This document shows, piece by piece, positions 50,430-59,046 of a stretch of 64,000 bases of DNA (position 1 is its first letter; the number at the start of each line of letters is the position of its first letter). The stretch covers positions 1,116,001 through 1,180,000 of the forward strand of contig NZ_CP190246.1 of assembly GCF_039652435.2 (NCBI RefSeq), read 5' to 3'. Below the pieces are notes generated by a model. It did not search any database and was not told the origin of the DNA. It saw nothing but the letters and a program-made list of their open reading frames with translations. Source of the stretch: Niabella insulamsoli. Lineage in GTDB: Bacteria > Bacteroidota > Bacteroidia > Chitinophagales > Chitinophagaceae. The translations under genes and the position numbers were made by a program.

Positions 50430-52058
50430 TTAGGGAGTAATTTCCGGGATGGCATGGCCCGTGCAGCCGCTGGGCATTTGAATGCGCAGCAGGCCAGCCA
50501 CTGTCGGTGCGATATCGGTCATATACACTTCGCGATTGCTTTTGCCAGGTTTGATGCCCCAGCCCATCCATACGAGCGGAATATGCGTGTCGTGTGGGTT
50601 CCAGGTTCCGTGCGTCGTTCCGGTGCCGTTATAGCCGCTTTCAAACCAGCCGGGAAAAGGAATCATTTGAATGGTGCCCGACCGTTTTGCATTATACCCG
50701 TTAACGATCCTGCTTTTAATGGTTTCGGGAACGGGTTCGTTGCCAATATTTTCCACATCAACCACAAACTGAAGCTCGGGTTGTTGTTTGAGATATTTAA
50801 CCGCAGCGGCCTTAATGGCGTCGTAATCCAGGTTTTGGCTATTGATTTTATTATAGTTGAAATTGATCTGGTAATTCATATCAGACAATACCAGCCTGTC
50901 TTCTTTAAACTTAGACTGGAGGTGCTCATTCAAGCCTGTGATTATGTTATTAAGCTGTAAGAAGTCGGCAGGCATTTTATTTTCTTTCATAAAATTGATG
51001 GAGTGCGCAGCGCCATGATCTGCAGTCAAAAACACCAGATAATTACCCTTTCCTACCTTTTCGTCGAGATAGCGGAAGAAATTTCCCAAGTCTTTGTCCA
51101 AACGTAAATACACATCTTCCACTTCAATGGAATTGGGGCCAAACTTATGGCCCACATAATCGGTCGAAGCGCAGTTAACCGTAAGGAAATCGGTCGCTGC
51201 CCCTTTTCCCAACGCATTCCCGGCGATGGCCGCCTTCGCGAAATCCAGCGTTAGTGTATTGCCAAAAGGCGAAGTTCTGATGACGTCTTTATTTGTTTTA
51301 TACAGTTCACTAAAGTCGTGGGGGAAAGAAGTGGTTTTTTCACCCTTAAATTTTCCTTCCCATTTTACATCGTCGGCTGTACTTTGTTTATAGGTTTGAA
51401 TGGGATAGAGCGTCGTCCAAGGAGTGGCCGTAAGTCTCGATGGTTCATCTTTCGCGTTAAAATCAGCAACCCATTTAGGCAATTCGTTCATATACCAGGT
51501 GCTGGTGATAAAATCTCCTTTAGCATCATCAAACCAGAACGCTCCGGTTGGATGATGGCCTGCCGGCAGAATGGAAGCGCGGTCTTTCAGCGACACGCCG
51601 ATCACTTTAGATTGAAAATTCGTGGCCAGGCGCAGTTCGTCGGTGATTGTAGTAGCCAAAAGGTTTCTGGGCGACATTTTTCCCGCCTTTGACGTGCTGC
51701 CTACCGGCTGAACTGTCGAATCATCCGTGCAATACATGTTTTTCCCAGAAGCCTGATCGATCCAGTTGTTACCCGCGATACCATGAATGGCCGGTACCGA
51801 GCCCGTAAAAACGGTGGTATGTCCAACGGCGGTGTAAGAAGGAACATAATTGATAAAAGTGTTTTCGCAGCTAAAACCTTCTTTGAGCAAGCGTTTAAAT
51901 CCGCCGTTATTATCATAGCGGTCATAATAGCGGTACAAATAGTCCCACCGCATTTGATCGACGACAATGCCCACTACCAATTTTGGGCGTTGAAGGTTTT
52001 GTGAAAAGGAAGAAAGGCTGATAGCCAAAGCAAGACAAGGGAGCAATAAGCGTTTCAT
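50430..52058 (-). CDS. pafA: PafA-type alkaline phosphatase
   Basis: 542 residues, signal peptide cleaved near SFSQ (20). It belongs to the phosphate-irrepressible alkaline phosphatases of the Bacteroidota. T76 in VPSYTAVGH, N97 in GIAGNNW, and K158 and R160 in SLKDRAS have nearly the spacing of Thr79, Asn100, Lys162 and Arg164 of characterised PafA; metal ligands are in 'GIVVDQMRWDY' (Asp34) , 'STDYVGHKFG' and LTADHGAAH. Acts in the periplasm on phosphomonoesters without regulation by phosphate. The gene is monocistronic. Confidence 0.93.
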   Translation of the reverse strand: MKRLLLPCLALAISLSSFSQNLQRPKLVVGIVVDQMRWDYLYRYYDRYDNNGGFKRLLKEGFSCENTFINYVPSYTAVGHTTVFTGSVPAIHGIAGNNWIDQASGKNMYCTDDSTVQPVGSTSKAGKMSPRNLLATTITDELRLATNFQSKVIGVSLKDRASILPAGHHPTGAFWFDDAKGDFITSTWYMNELPKWVADFNAKDEPSRLTATPWTTLYPIQTYKQSTADDVKWEGKFKGEKTTSFPHDFSELYKTNKDVIRTSPFGNTLTLDFAKAAIAGNALGKGAATDFLTVNCASTDYVGHKFGPNSIEVEDVYLRLDKDLGNFFRYLDEKVGKGNYLVFLTADHGAAHSINFMKENKMPADFLQLNNIITGLNEHLQSKFKEDRLVLSDMNYQINFNYNKINSQNLDYDAIKAAAVKYLKQQPELQFVVDVENIGNEPVPETIKSRIVNGYNAKRSGTIQMIPFPGWFESGYNGTGTTHGTWNPHDTHIPLVWMGWGIKPGKSNREVYMTDIAPTVAGLLRIQMPSGCTGHAIPEITP

Positions 52059-52154
52059 TAACTTTAATTTTTGTCAAACATACAGCAAAAAATTTTAGGC
52101 ATCATGTGATTAAATGTTTATCAGGTATTTGTAAAAATCGATGCATAAACAAAA

Positions 52155-52175
52155 CCGCCGCAGATAGTGCGGCGG
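52155..52175 (-). terminator. Terminator of the small lipoprotein gene at 52214
   Basis: CCGCCGC (52155-52161) and GCGGCGG (52169-52175), 7-bp GC-only stem, loop AGATAGT, followed on the minus strand by TTTTG. Confidence 0.85.
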
Positions 52176-52213
52176 CTTGCTGGTCTTAATAGAAGGAGCT
52201 GTTGGTATGTTTG

Positions 52214-52600
52214 CTAATTTGATCCCGCGCCAGAGACACTTATTACCAAAATTTCGCCGGTCGCAGTACTTTCTTTAAGCAATTTTCCATTTTTAAAGAT
52301 TTGCGCCTTTAACGTCGAGTTGTTATTGGGCCCTGTTGCATTGCAGCTCATTGAGGGATATCCGTCATTGGCAAAAGTAAATACGTCTGTTTCAAAATTT
52401 TGCGATCCAATATTCGATCGTGTTTCCATTCCACCCGTTCCGTCCGTGGCATATACTGCATTTGATATAACCACGCCCGGCGAGCCTACTAGTTTATATT
52501 GTATGGTATAGGTGCCGCCGGGAGCATCGTCTTTTGAACAACTATTTAACGTAAGAAATACGATGGTTGCAACGGCCATAAATAAGATTGACTTTTTCAT
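52214..52600 (-). CDS. Small lipoprotein, paralogue of the one at 56150
   Basis: 128 residues, lipobox TLNSC (Cys21). The mature part is a small beta-domain ('YTIQYKLVGSPGVVISNAVY', 'STLKAQIFKNGKLLKEST') resembling MmpS-like proteins. The same block (YKL-GS, ATG-N-SSTLKA-IFKNG-L-KE) recurs in the protein at 56150-56533. The two flank the histidine kinase/response-regulator genes. Function unknown; the exported beta-fold could be a ligand for, or a target of, the sensor. Confidence 0.75.
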   Translation of the reverse strand: MKKSILFMAVATIVFLTLNSCSKDDAPGGTYTIQYKLVGSPGVVISNAVYATDGTGGMETRSNIGSQNFETDVFTFANDGYPSMSCNATGPNNNSTLKAQIFKNGKLLKESTATGEILVISVSGAGSN

Positions 52601-52691
52601 ATTTTTTTATTTGTTATTTTTTGCATCAAATGGCTCTTTGTTCGCTCATTGCCGATTGATGGGTTTTTAAAAAGGGGAAATGGAATATTTT

Positions 52692-53096
52692 TTAATAATT
52701 GTAATACACCTCATACTTCAGCGTTGAAATATCAGCGATCTTGCCGGGAGAGAGCTGGATAGTTCCTGTTTCCGCCGAGGTTGCCTTTGCATCGAGTACA
52801 GTAGCGAGCAACCTGTCTTCATTGTAGGTATTTCCATCTGTTGAGTTGACGGTCCATTTGATACGAAACGAGCCGTCGCTATCATAGGTATAATTCATGT
52901 CTGTGGTGTTTGTCTGATCAAAGCTGATCGATAATGTGCTGCTGCCGGCTCGCTGCGTCGCCTTGATATTCGAGATTTTGAAATCCGAAGGTTTGAACCG
53001 GCTTCCGGTTTCCCCGTCGACATCATCTTTGGAACAACTCATCAATGCGGATACTGAGACGAACGCAATCAACAATAGCGGTAGTAGTTTTTTCAT
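52692..53096 (-). CDS. Small lipoprotein of unknown function
   Basis: 134 residues, lipobox ALMSC (Cys21) followed by SKDD. The remainder is beta-rich ('FKISNIKATQRAGSSTLSIS', 'SFRIKWTVNSTDGNTYNEDR') and ends 'STLKYEVYYNY'. I do not recognise a family. It lies divergently before the histidine kinase (171 bp gap), and 92 bp from the other small lipoprotein. Confidence 0.7.
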   Translation of the reverse strand: MKKLLPLLLIAFVSVSALMSCSKDDVDGETGSRFKPSDFKISNIKATQRAGSSTLSISFDQTNTTDMNYTYDSDGSFRIKWTVNSTDGNTYNEDRLLATVLDAKATSAETGTIQLSPGKIADISTLKYEVYYNY

Positions 53097-53267
53097 AATA
53101 GGATTAAATTAAAGGTTAAAAACAACCTCAAAAATAAAAACATCATGGTGCCGCAACAATCGCTGCAAACTGGTAATTTTTTATACTGGTTTACCGGTAT
53201 TTTTTTATTGAATATTCCCCAATAGCTTTAATAAATTACTTTAGAAGATGATTTTTTAATTACTGTT

Positions 53268-55250
53268 ATGAAATATTTCCTATTCATATTTGGTTTGTTA
53301 GCTTTTGGTTTTGCAAACGCGCAGATACCCTTAGACGAAAGCGCCCACGTAGACAGTCTTTTAAAGCAAACACAGTCGTCATCCACGGAAGAACGGGTCA
53401 GGGCTCATTTTGAATTGAGCAATTTTTATTTCAGTAGGTCAGACTCGTTGAATGCGGCAAAGCAATTTTCGGTAGCTCAAAGGCTGTCCGCAGGCAATTC
53501 GATGTTGGAAGATGTTTCACTTTTTTATCAGGCAAATTTGTTTTTTGATTCCGATCGGCCACAAGCAATGGCTTTGTATAAAAAAGCTGACAGCGGTTTG
53601 CAGCATTATAATACATCGTGGACAATATACTTACGAGCAAAATGCTGGCGGGCCATAGCAATGTTGCAACAACTCAATGATGATGAGCCCGGCTTTATTG
53701 CGACGCTTACAAAAAAAGCGATGCCGTTGGCTCAAAAAGCCAAAAGCCAGGCTTTGGTGGGCATGATCTATTTCGACCTTGGCATAGGTTTTTATAATAC
53801 GATTCAGTATAAAAAGTCCAATGAGTATTTATACAAAGCGGTGGCTACGCTAAAAGGTATAAAGCCGGTCCGCAAATCGTTGCCGGATGCGTATATCTCT
53901 GTGGCTCAAAATTATTTGATGCTTGAGGACTATGGAAAAGTACCAGGGTGCCTGGCAAATGCTTATGCCATATTAAAGAATTTCCCGAAGTCGGATGTGC
54001 TGGACGACTACTATCATATACTGGGCATCTATCAATATAAAATTAAGGATTATAAAAGCAGTATGGCCAGCCTTGATAAGGCGATTGAATTAGCGAAAGG
54101 GAATAAAGATTATTATCTGGCAGCCAGTATTTACAATCGTAAGTTCAATTTTTATTTTGAACAAAAAGAATATCAGCATGCCTTACGTATTTTGGATGAA
54201 AGCAGCGAGTCGCTGAGGCTTGATGCGTTTATACGTAACAGGCTGGGCATGATATATAACTATGCGCGGGTGCATGGAGCTATGGGCCAATATCATAAAG
54301 CTTATGATTCCCTTTCAAAGTTTGTGGATCTTTATGACAGCCTGGAAAATGCTGACTTTTTTAATAAAACCAGGGAGCTTGAAGCAAAGTTCAAGGTTGC
54401 AGAAAAAGAACAAAAAATAGCGATTCTCGAAGCGGAGAAAAAGGAAACTGCGCTGCGGCAAAAAAACAGCCGGCTCACGAGTTGGCTGTTGCTGACGATA
54501 TGCGCAATATTGCTCATCTCGTTCCTGTTACTCTATATCACTTTTAACAATCGAAAAAGGATGGCTAAACAAAAGGAGGTCAATTATAAACAACAATTGA
54601 AAGAAATGGAACAGCAACAGGATTTGGCCAGCGCGGAGGCCATGCTGGAAGGTGAAGAGCGGGAGCGTAGCCGGATGGCCCGCGACTTGCACGATGGTTT
54701 AGGGGGACTTCTTGCCGGCATCAAAATAAAACTGTCAGATCATGCCAAAGCTGAAAATAGTACCAGAGCAGATTTGGAGCATGTAATATCCCAACTGGAC
54801 GAGTCCGTTTCCGAACTGAGGCGTATTGCCCGAAACATGATGCCTGAAAGTTTGAAGCGGTTTGGATTAGAAATCTCTCTTCGTGATCTTTGTGAATCGC
54901 TTAGCAGCACAGAAACGCGGGTTGATTTTCAAGCCATAGGTATTGAAGAAAATATGGACATGGCCGCGCAGATTGTGATTTATCGCATTATTCAGGAAGC
55001 GCTCAGTAACGCAATTCGCCACGCTGACGCTAAAAACATTTTATTGCAATGCAGCAAAAATGAGGATACGCTTTTTGTCACTATTGAAGACGATGGGAGA
55101 GGGTTCGACATGAATGCAATGTATGAAAGCAGCGGAATAGGAATGAGCAATATTAAAAACAGGGTGAAATACCTAAAAGGAAAACTTGAAATCGCGTCAC
55201 AGCCCAATGAAGGCACAACGATTAACATTGAAGTAAATATCGCGGCTTGA
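53268..55250 (+). CDS. TPR-containing sensor histidine kinase (HisKA_3/NarL type)
   Basis: 660 residues. Signal peptide 1-18, then about 350 residues of TPR repeats in the periplasm ('ASLDKAIELAKGNKDYYLAA', 'YHKAYDSLSKFVDLYDSLE'). One membrane helix (about 402-425) is followed by a coiled coil. Dimerisation/phospho-acceptor: ERERSRMARDLHDGLGGLLA with His475; HATPase: 'IYRIIQEALSNAIRHADAKN', 'DDGRGFDMNAMYESSGIGMS'. The partner response regulator is encoded 166 bp downstream. Such TPR kinases are a typical Bacteroidota type; their signals are unknown. Confidence 0.93.
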   Translation: MKYFLFIFGLLAFGFANAQIPLDESAHVDSLLKQTQSSSTEERVRAHFELSNFYFSRSDSLNAAKQFSVAQRLSAGNSMLEDVSLFYQANLFFDSDRPQAMALYKKADSGLQHYNTSWTIYLRAKCWRAIAMLQQLNDDEPGFIATLTKKAMPLAQKAKSQALVGMIYFDLGIGFYNTIQYKKSNEYLYKAVATLKGIKPVRKSLPDAYISVAQNYLMLEDYGKVPGCLANAYAILKNFPKSDVLDDYYHILGIYQYKIKDYKSSMASLDKAIELAKGNKDYYLAASIYNRKFNFYFEQKEYQHALRILDESSESLRLDAFIRNRLGMIYNYARVHGAMGQYHKAYDSLSKFVDLYDSLENADFFNKTRELEAKFKVAEKEQKIAILEAEKKETALRQKNSRLTSWLLLTICAILLISFLLLYITFNNRKRMAKQKEVNYKQQLKEMEQQQDLASAEAMLEGEERERSRMARDLHDGLGGLLAGIKIKLSDHAKAENSTRADLEHVISQLDESVSELRRIARNMMPESLKRFGLEISLRDLCESLSSTETRVDFQAIGIEENMDMAAQIVIYRIIQEALSNAIRHADAKNILLQCSKNEDTLFVTIEDDGRGFDMNAMYESSGIGMSNIKNRVKYLKGKLEIASQPNEGTTINIEVNIAA

Positions 55251-55294
55251 CGTTTTGGGATCGATGAATTGTTGAACCATAAGCCGTGCATAAA

Positions 55295-55332
55295 ACCGGC
55301 CGCAGGCCCGCCGGTGAAGGGATCTTTTTTTT
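55295..55332 (+). terminator. Possible terminator between histidine kinase and response regulator
   Basis: ACCGGC (55295-55300) with GCCGGT (55310-55315) and a nine-T run at 55324-55332 ten bases later. The loop between is GC-rich. Weak, may only attenuate. Confidence 0.35.
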
Positions 55333-55416
55333 TCGGTGCAATCCCTTTGAAATTTATACAATGAATAGCAGGCACTCTTTTTGAACGGACACATATATTC
55401 AATTAAAAAGAATCAT

Positions 55417-56058
55417 ATGACCGTAACGCTAGCCGAGAAAATAGAAATCGCTATTGTGGATGATCATCCTATGGTAGTGGAGGGCCTCAAAACCCTTCTG
55501 AAAAAGGAAAAAAATATTGTCACCCACAGTTTTACAAATGGTGCAAACCTTATTTCATTTTTGCAAAATAATGAGGTTGATGTGGTTCTGTTAGATATCG
55601 TGCTTCCCGATGTCAACGGTATTGAAGTTTGCAAAGAAATTAAAACAATGGCTTCCCGAACGGTCGTCCTTGCTTTAAGTAACCAGGCAGAGCGAAGCAT
55701 TATTCTACAAATGCTGCAAAACGGGGCGAGTGGCTACCTTTTGAAAAATGTTTCGGCAGACGAACTTTTGCAGTGCATTGAAGAAGCTCAAAAAGGCGGC
55801 ATTGCTTTTAGTAAAGAAGTGAAAGCAATTATGGCTAAGCCTTCACAATATGATCTTCAGGCAGTTCCCTCGCTTACAAAGCGCGAAAAAGAAATTCTGA
55901 AAATGATTGCCGGAGGGAAAACTTCCCAGCAAATTGCCGATACTTTGTTTTTAAGCCTGTTTACGGTAGAGACGCACAGGCGCAACCTACTGCACAAAGC
56001 GGGCGTGAAAAATGTGGCGGAACTTATAAAAATTGCTACCGATTATCGCTTACTCTAG
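55417..56058 (+). CDS. LuxR/NarL-type response regulator
   Basis: 213 residues from ATG 55417; an upstream TTG at 55381 is in frame but less likely. Receiver: 'IVDDHPMVVEGLKTLLKK' , D60 in VVLLDIVLP (phospho-acceptor), 'SGYLLKNVS'. GerE-type helix-turn-helix: 'LTKREKEILKMIAGGKTSQQ' and IADTLFLSLFTVETHRRNLL. It is the partner of the kinase encoded before it. Candidate targets are the neighbouring lipoprotein genes. Confidence 0.95.
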   Translation: MTVTLAEKIEIAIVDDHPMVVEGLKTLLKKEKNIVTHSFTNGANLISFLQNNEVDVVLLDIVLPDVNGIEVCKEIKTMASRTVVLALSNQAERSIILQMLQNGASGYLLKNVSADELLQCIEEAQKGGIAFSKEVKAIMAKPSQYDLQAVPSLTKREKEILKMIAGGKTSQQIADTLFLSLFTVETHRRNLLHKAGVKNVAELIKIATDYRLL

Positions 56059-56149
56059 CCGATCAGCATTAGTAGAATGCGGCAATGCGTCAAACGCCAG
56101 GCGGTTTTTCAGGAAACCGTGTATCTTTTTTCTATGAAAAACAAGATGG

Positions 56150-56533
56150 TTAAGGCAGGCCCAGTTCCAGGCTCAATGCGGTGCCGGTTTGGGTATATTC
56201 TTTTGCCAGGGCCCCATTTTTAAAGATCTCTGCTTTTAACGTTGACGATGCATTGGCTCCGGTGGCATGCACCACAATAAGCGCATTTCTTTCCTTGAGC
56301 CTGAAAACGTCACTCTTGTAGCCGAAAATTAACTGATCGTCTGTGTAGGTTTCAATTAGGGTTCCACCGTCATCATTTGTATTCATCTGAATGATATTGA
56401 TAATAGTCGCTTCCGAGCCGGTGAGCTTATATTCTATATCGTAAATATTCTCATCGATTTTTTCTTTGGTGCAGGATGTGAAGGCAAGCGTCGTTAACAG
56501 CACAACACAGGTCAGGAGCATTTTAAGTTTCAT
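56150..56533 (-). CDS. Small lipoprotein, paralogue of the one at 52214
   Basis: 127 residues, lipobox AFTSC (Cys21). It shares with the 52214 protein the YxxEYKL-GS strand, ATGANASSTLKAEIFKNG and AKEYTQTGTALSL, in the same order, so they are duplicates. Both are MmpS-like beta-sandwich candidates. It points toward the response regulator (convergent). Function unknown. Confidence 0.75.
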   Translation of the reverse strand: MKLKMLLTCVVLLTTLAFTSCTKEKIDENIYDIEYKLTGSEATIINIIQMNTNDDGGTLIETYTDDQLIFGYKSDVFRLKERNALIVVHATGANASSTLKAEIFKNGALAKEYTQTGTALSLELGLP

Positions 56534-56673
56534 AGCGAATTAATTTTGAGTTGCTAAGATAAGCAATAGCCTTAAAAAAACAGCATTGGCCTTAATTTTG
56601 AGTTTTATCGGATCAACCTATAAATTTCCCTAAAATATTTTCTCAAAAATTAGTTTATTTAAAAACTTCACTG

Positions 56674-56681
56674 TACATTTG
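56674..56681 (+). promoter_or_regulatory. -7 box TACATTTG of the S10-spc operon
   Basis: Exact TAnnTTTG, 30 bp before rpsJ. This makes rpsJ the first gene of the ribosomal operon. Confidence 0.7.
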
Positions 56682-56710
56682 CACTCCCATTTCAAAAAGG
56701 GAATTCAACA

Positions 56711-57016
56711 ATGTCGCAAAGAATCAGAATAAAATTACAGTCTTACGATCACAACTTAGTTGACAAGTCAGCCGAGAAAATCGTTAAAACTGTACGTAGC
56801 ACCGGCGCTGTAGTAACAGGCCCTATTCCTCTGCCTACACACCGTAAAATATTCACTGTTCTTCGCTCTCCTCACGTAAACAAAAAGAGCCGTGAACAGT
56901 TTCAGTTAGCTACTCACAAAAGACTGTTGGATATTTACACTTCTTCTTCACGCACGGTAGACGCATTGTCTAAACTGGATCTTCCCAGCGGTGTTGAAGT
57001 TGAAATTAAAGCGTAA
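56711..57016 (+). CDS. rpsJ: 30S ribosomal protein S10
   Basis: 101 residues: 'RIRIKLQSYDHNLVDKSAEK', 'GPIPLPTHRKIFTVLRSPHV', 'RLLDIYTSSSRTVDALSKLD'. Ribosome head and NusE role in antitermination. In front of the operon there is no fusA/tuf in this window. Confidence 0.98.
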   Translation: MSQRIRIKLQSYDHNLVDKSAEKIVKTVRSTGAVVTGPIPLPTHRKIFTVLRSPHVNKKSREQFQLATHKRLLDIYTSSSRTVDALSKLDLPSGVEVEIKA

Positions 57017-57282
57017 AAGCGCCTCGAATCCTTTGGGATTCAAAACTTTAGTTCTTATAATAAAAAAAGTCATCTCTCAACTCCGTTTCGGAATAAAAGA
57101 GCTCTGATAAAAAATATTCTCAACCATAAAAAGTTGAGAGCCAACATAAAACAAGCCGTTCAGGGTTTGTTTACTATCAGTACTTCCCCATAAAGGAAAA
57201 GGTTGATAGCAAACGGGGATCGATTAAGGTATTTCATGCCTCCAAGTCCCAATAATCCTGGAAGGCGTAAACTTTTAAAAAA
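57017..57282 (+). promoter_or_regulatory. Structured rpsJ-rplC leader with alternative hairpins
   Basis: 266-bp spacer, by far the longest in the operon. GAATCC (57026-57031) with GGATTC (57036-57041). CTCTCAACT (57074-57082) is a perfect partner of AGTTGAGAG (57132-57140), but TCTCAAC (57118-57124) can pair with the same GTTGAGA, so the two stems exclude each other. GTTT-CTATCA (57169-57179) pairs with TGATAG-AAAC (57204-57214) with one mismatch. This is the architecture of a regulatory RNA leader, possibly for autogenous control of L3/L4. No protein-coding frame fills it. Confidence 0.5.
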
Positions 57283-57900
57283 ATGAAAGGTATTATTGGG
57301 AAAAAATTGGGGATGACCAGCATCTACGATCCTTCAGGCAAACAAACCGCCTGCACGATCATTGAAGCAGGCCCTTGTGTAGTGACACAAGTTAAAACAA
57401 CTGACACAGACGGATACAATGCACTTCAGGTGTCGTTTGGTGACAAGAAAGAAAGCCGCACTAACCAGGCTGAAAAAAACCATTTCGCAAAAGCTAACAC
57501 TACAGCTAAAAAGTTTTCAACAGAATTTCGTGATTTCTCAATAGAAAAAGCCTTGGGTGAAACCATCGGCGTTGACATTTTCTCTGAAGGAGAAAAAGTT
57601 AGCGTAGTAGGTACGTCTAAGGGTAAAGGTTTTCAGGGTGTTGTAAAACGCCACGGTTTCCATGGTGTGGGTGAGCAGTCTCATGGTCAGCACGATCGTC
57701 AGAGAGCGCCCGGATCACTGGGTAACTCTTCTGATGCCAGCCGCGTAATGAAAGGTATGCGCATGGCGGGCCGCATGGGCGGAGACAGAGTTAAAATGAA
57801 GGGTTTGAAAGTTGTAAAAATATTTCCTGAAAAGAATTACATCCTCGTAAGCGGATCTGTTCCGGGTCATATTGGTTCAATTGTTTTAGTTCAGAATTAA
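57283..57900 (+). CDS. rplC: 50S ribosomal protein L3
   Basis: 205 residues: 'MKGIIGKKLGMTSIYDPSGK', 'GKGFQGVVKRHGFHGVGEQS', 'HGQHDRQRAPGSLGNSSDAS', 'VMKGMRMAGRMGGDRVKMKG'. Assembly initiator of the large subunit. Confidence 0.98.
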   Translation: MKGIIGKKLGMTSIYDPSGKQTACTIIEAGPCVVTQVKTTDTDGYNALQVSFGDKKESRTNQAEKNHFAKANTTAKKFSTEFRDFSIEKALGETIGVDIFSEGEKVSVVGTSKGKGFQGVVKRHGFHGVGEQSHGQHDRQRAPGSLGNSSDASRVMKGMRMAGRMGGDRVKMKGLKVVKIFPEKNYILVSGSVPGHIGSIVLVQN

Positions 57901-57935
57901 TCTAACCCCAAGCCTTAACATATAAAATAAAAAAA

Positions 57936-58577
57936 ATGCAAGTTGAAGTTTTAAATATACAAGGTAAGGGCACTGGTCGTTCAGTAGAATTGCCTGATGA
58001 TATTTTTGGTGTTGAGCCAAATGATCACGTTATCTACCTTGCGGTTAAGCAGTTTTTAGCAGCGCAGCGCCAGGGTACTAACAAAGTAAAAACCCGCGCT
58101 GAGGTAAAAGGGTCGAGCAAGAAATTGCACAAGCAAAAAGGTACAGGTGGCAGCCGTAAAGGTAATATCCGCAACCCTTTATACAAAGGTGGTGGTACGA
58201 TCTTCGGTCCAAAGCCTCGCGACTACAGCTTTAAGCTGAACAAGAAGGTGAAAGATCTTGCGAAAATATCTGCGCTGTCTTACAAAGCAAAAGAAAACGC
58301 AATTGTAGTAATTGAAGATGTAACCATCGATGCTCCCAAAACAAAAACATTAACCGGTGTATTGAAGGCGCTGAATGTGGGAGACAAAAAATCAATGTTT
58401 ATCTCTGATGTTCCTAATGATAATGTTGAATTGTCTTTACGTAATGTACCTTCTGTTTTAGGCGTTGCGTTAAGCGACCTGAACACTTACGATATCGTAA
58501 ACTCAGAAGTACTGGTACTTACCGAAAGTGCTGCTAAAGTTTTCTCGGAAGAAGAAGAAATCGTAGCAGAAGCATAA
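57936..58577 (+). CDS. rplD: 50S ribosomal protein L4
   Basis: 213 residues: 'KGTGRSVELPDDIFGVEPND', 'RQGTNKVKTRAEVKGSSKKL', 'KQKGTGGSRKGNIRNPLYKG', 'GGGTIFGPKPRDYSFKLNKK'. Extended loop lines the exit tunnel. Acidic C-terminal tail (SEEEEIVAEA). Confidence 0.98.
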   Translation: MQVEVLNIQGKGTGRSVELPDDIFGVEPNDHVIYLAVKQFLAAQRQGTNKVKTRAEVKGSSKKLHKQKGTGGSRKGNIRNPLYKGGGTIFGPKPRDYSFKLNKKVKDLAKISALSYKAKENAIVVIEDVTIDAPKTKTLTGVLKALNVGDKKSMFISDVPNDNVELSLRNVPSVLGVALSDLNTYDIVNSEVLVLTESAAKVFSEEEEIVAEA

Positions 58578-58593
58578 GAATTTATCAAACCCG

Positions 58594-58609
58594 CCTGCCG
58601 GCTGGCAGG
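58594..58609 (+). repeat. Short palindrome in the rplD-rplW spacer
   Basis: CCTGCC (58594-58599) and GGCAGG (58604-58609) with a GGCT loop, GC-rich in an AT-rich spacer. A related sequence (CTGTCTGCC-GAAA-GGCGGG) lies at 63474-63493 before rplE. Perhaps a small interspersed palindrome. Confidence 0.55.
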
Positions 58610-58627
58610 TAATCAAAATAATAGAAG

Positions 58628-58927
58628 ATGAATCCTTCTCAAGTTTTAATAAAACCGATTTTAACCGAAAAAGCAAACGCACAGCAGGAAAAACTGCGCC
58701 GCTACGCATTTAAGGTAGATAAAAGATCAAACAAGTTGGAGATTAAAAAAGCTATTGAAACATTTTACGGAGTAACCGTAACTGATGTGAACACAGTAGT
58801 GGCTCCGGCAAAAAATAAAACCCGCTACACAAAGGCAGGTTTCATCAAAGGCCGCAAACCTTCTTACAAAAAGGCGTATGTGACCGTAGCGGAAGGTGAG
58901 GAAATTGATCTGTACGCAAATATGTAA
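58628..58927 (+). CDS. rplW: 50S ribosomal protein L23
   Basis: 99 residues: 'PSQVLIKPILTEKANAQQEK', 'YAFKVDKRSNKLEIKKAIET', 'KAYVTVAEGEEIDLYANM'. Located at the exit of the peptide tunnel. Confidence 0.97.
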   Translation: MNPSQVLIKPILTEKANAQQEKLRRYAFKVDKRSNKLEIKKAIETFYGVTVTDVNTVVAPAKNKTRYTKAGFIKGRKPSYKKAYVTVAEGEEIDLYANM

Positions 58928-58934
58928 TCATTTC

Positions 58935-58985
58935 TTCATAGCTTATAGTTCACAGCAATGAACTATGAACTATAAACCATGAACC
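58935..58985. repeat. Inverted heptamer array between rplW and rplB
   Basis: Left units TTCATAG, CTTATAG, TTCACAG (58935-58955) and right units ATGAACT, ATGAACT, ATAAACC, ATGAACC (58958-58985), with two bases between. The right units are inverted copies of the left ones. Confidence 0.75.
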
Positions 58986-59046
58986 AAAAAAGAAAGGCAA
59001 ACAACCGCCGCGAAGTGTTGCAATAAAAAATTGAATAGACGAAAAA

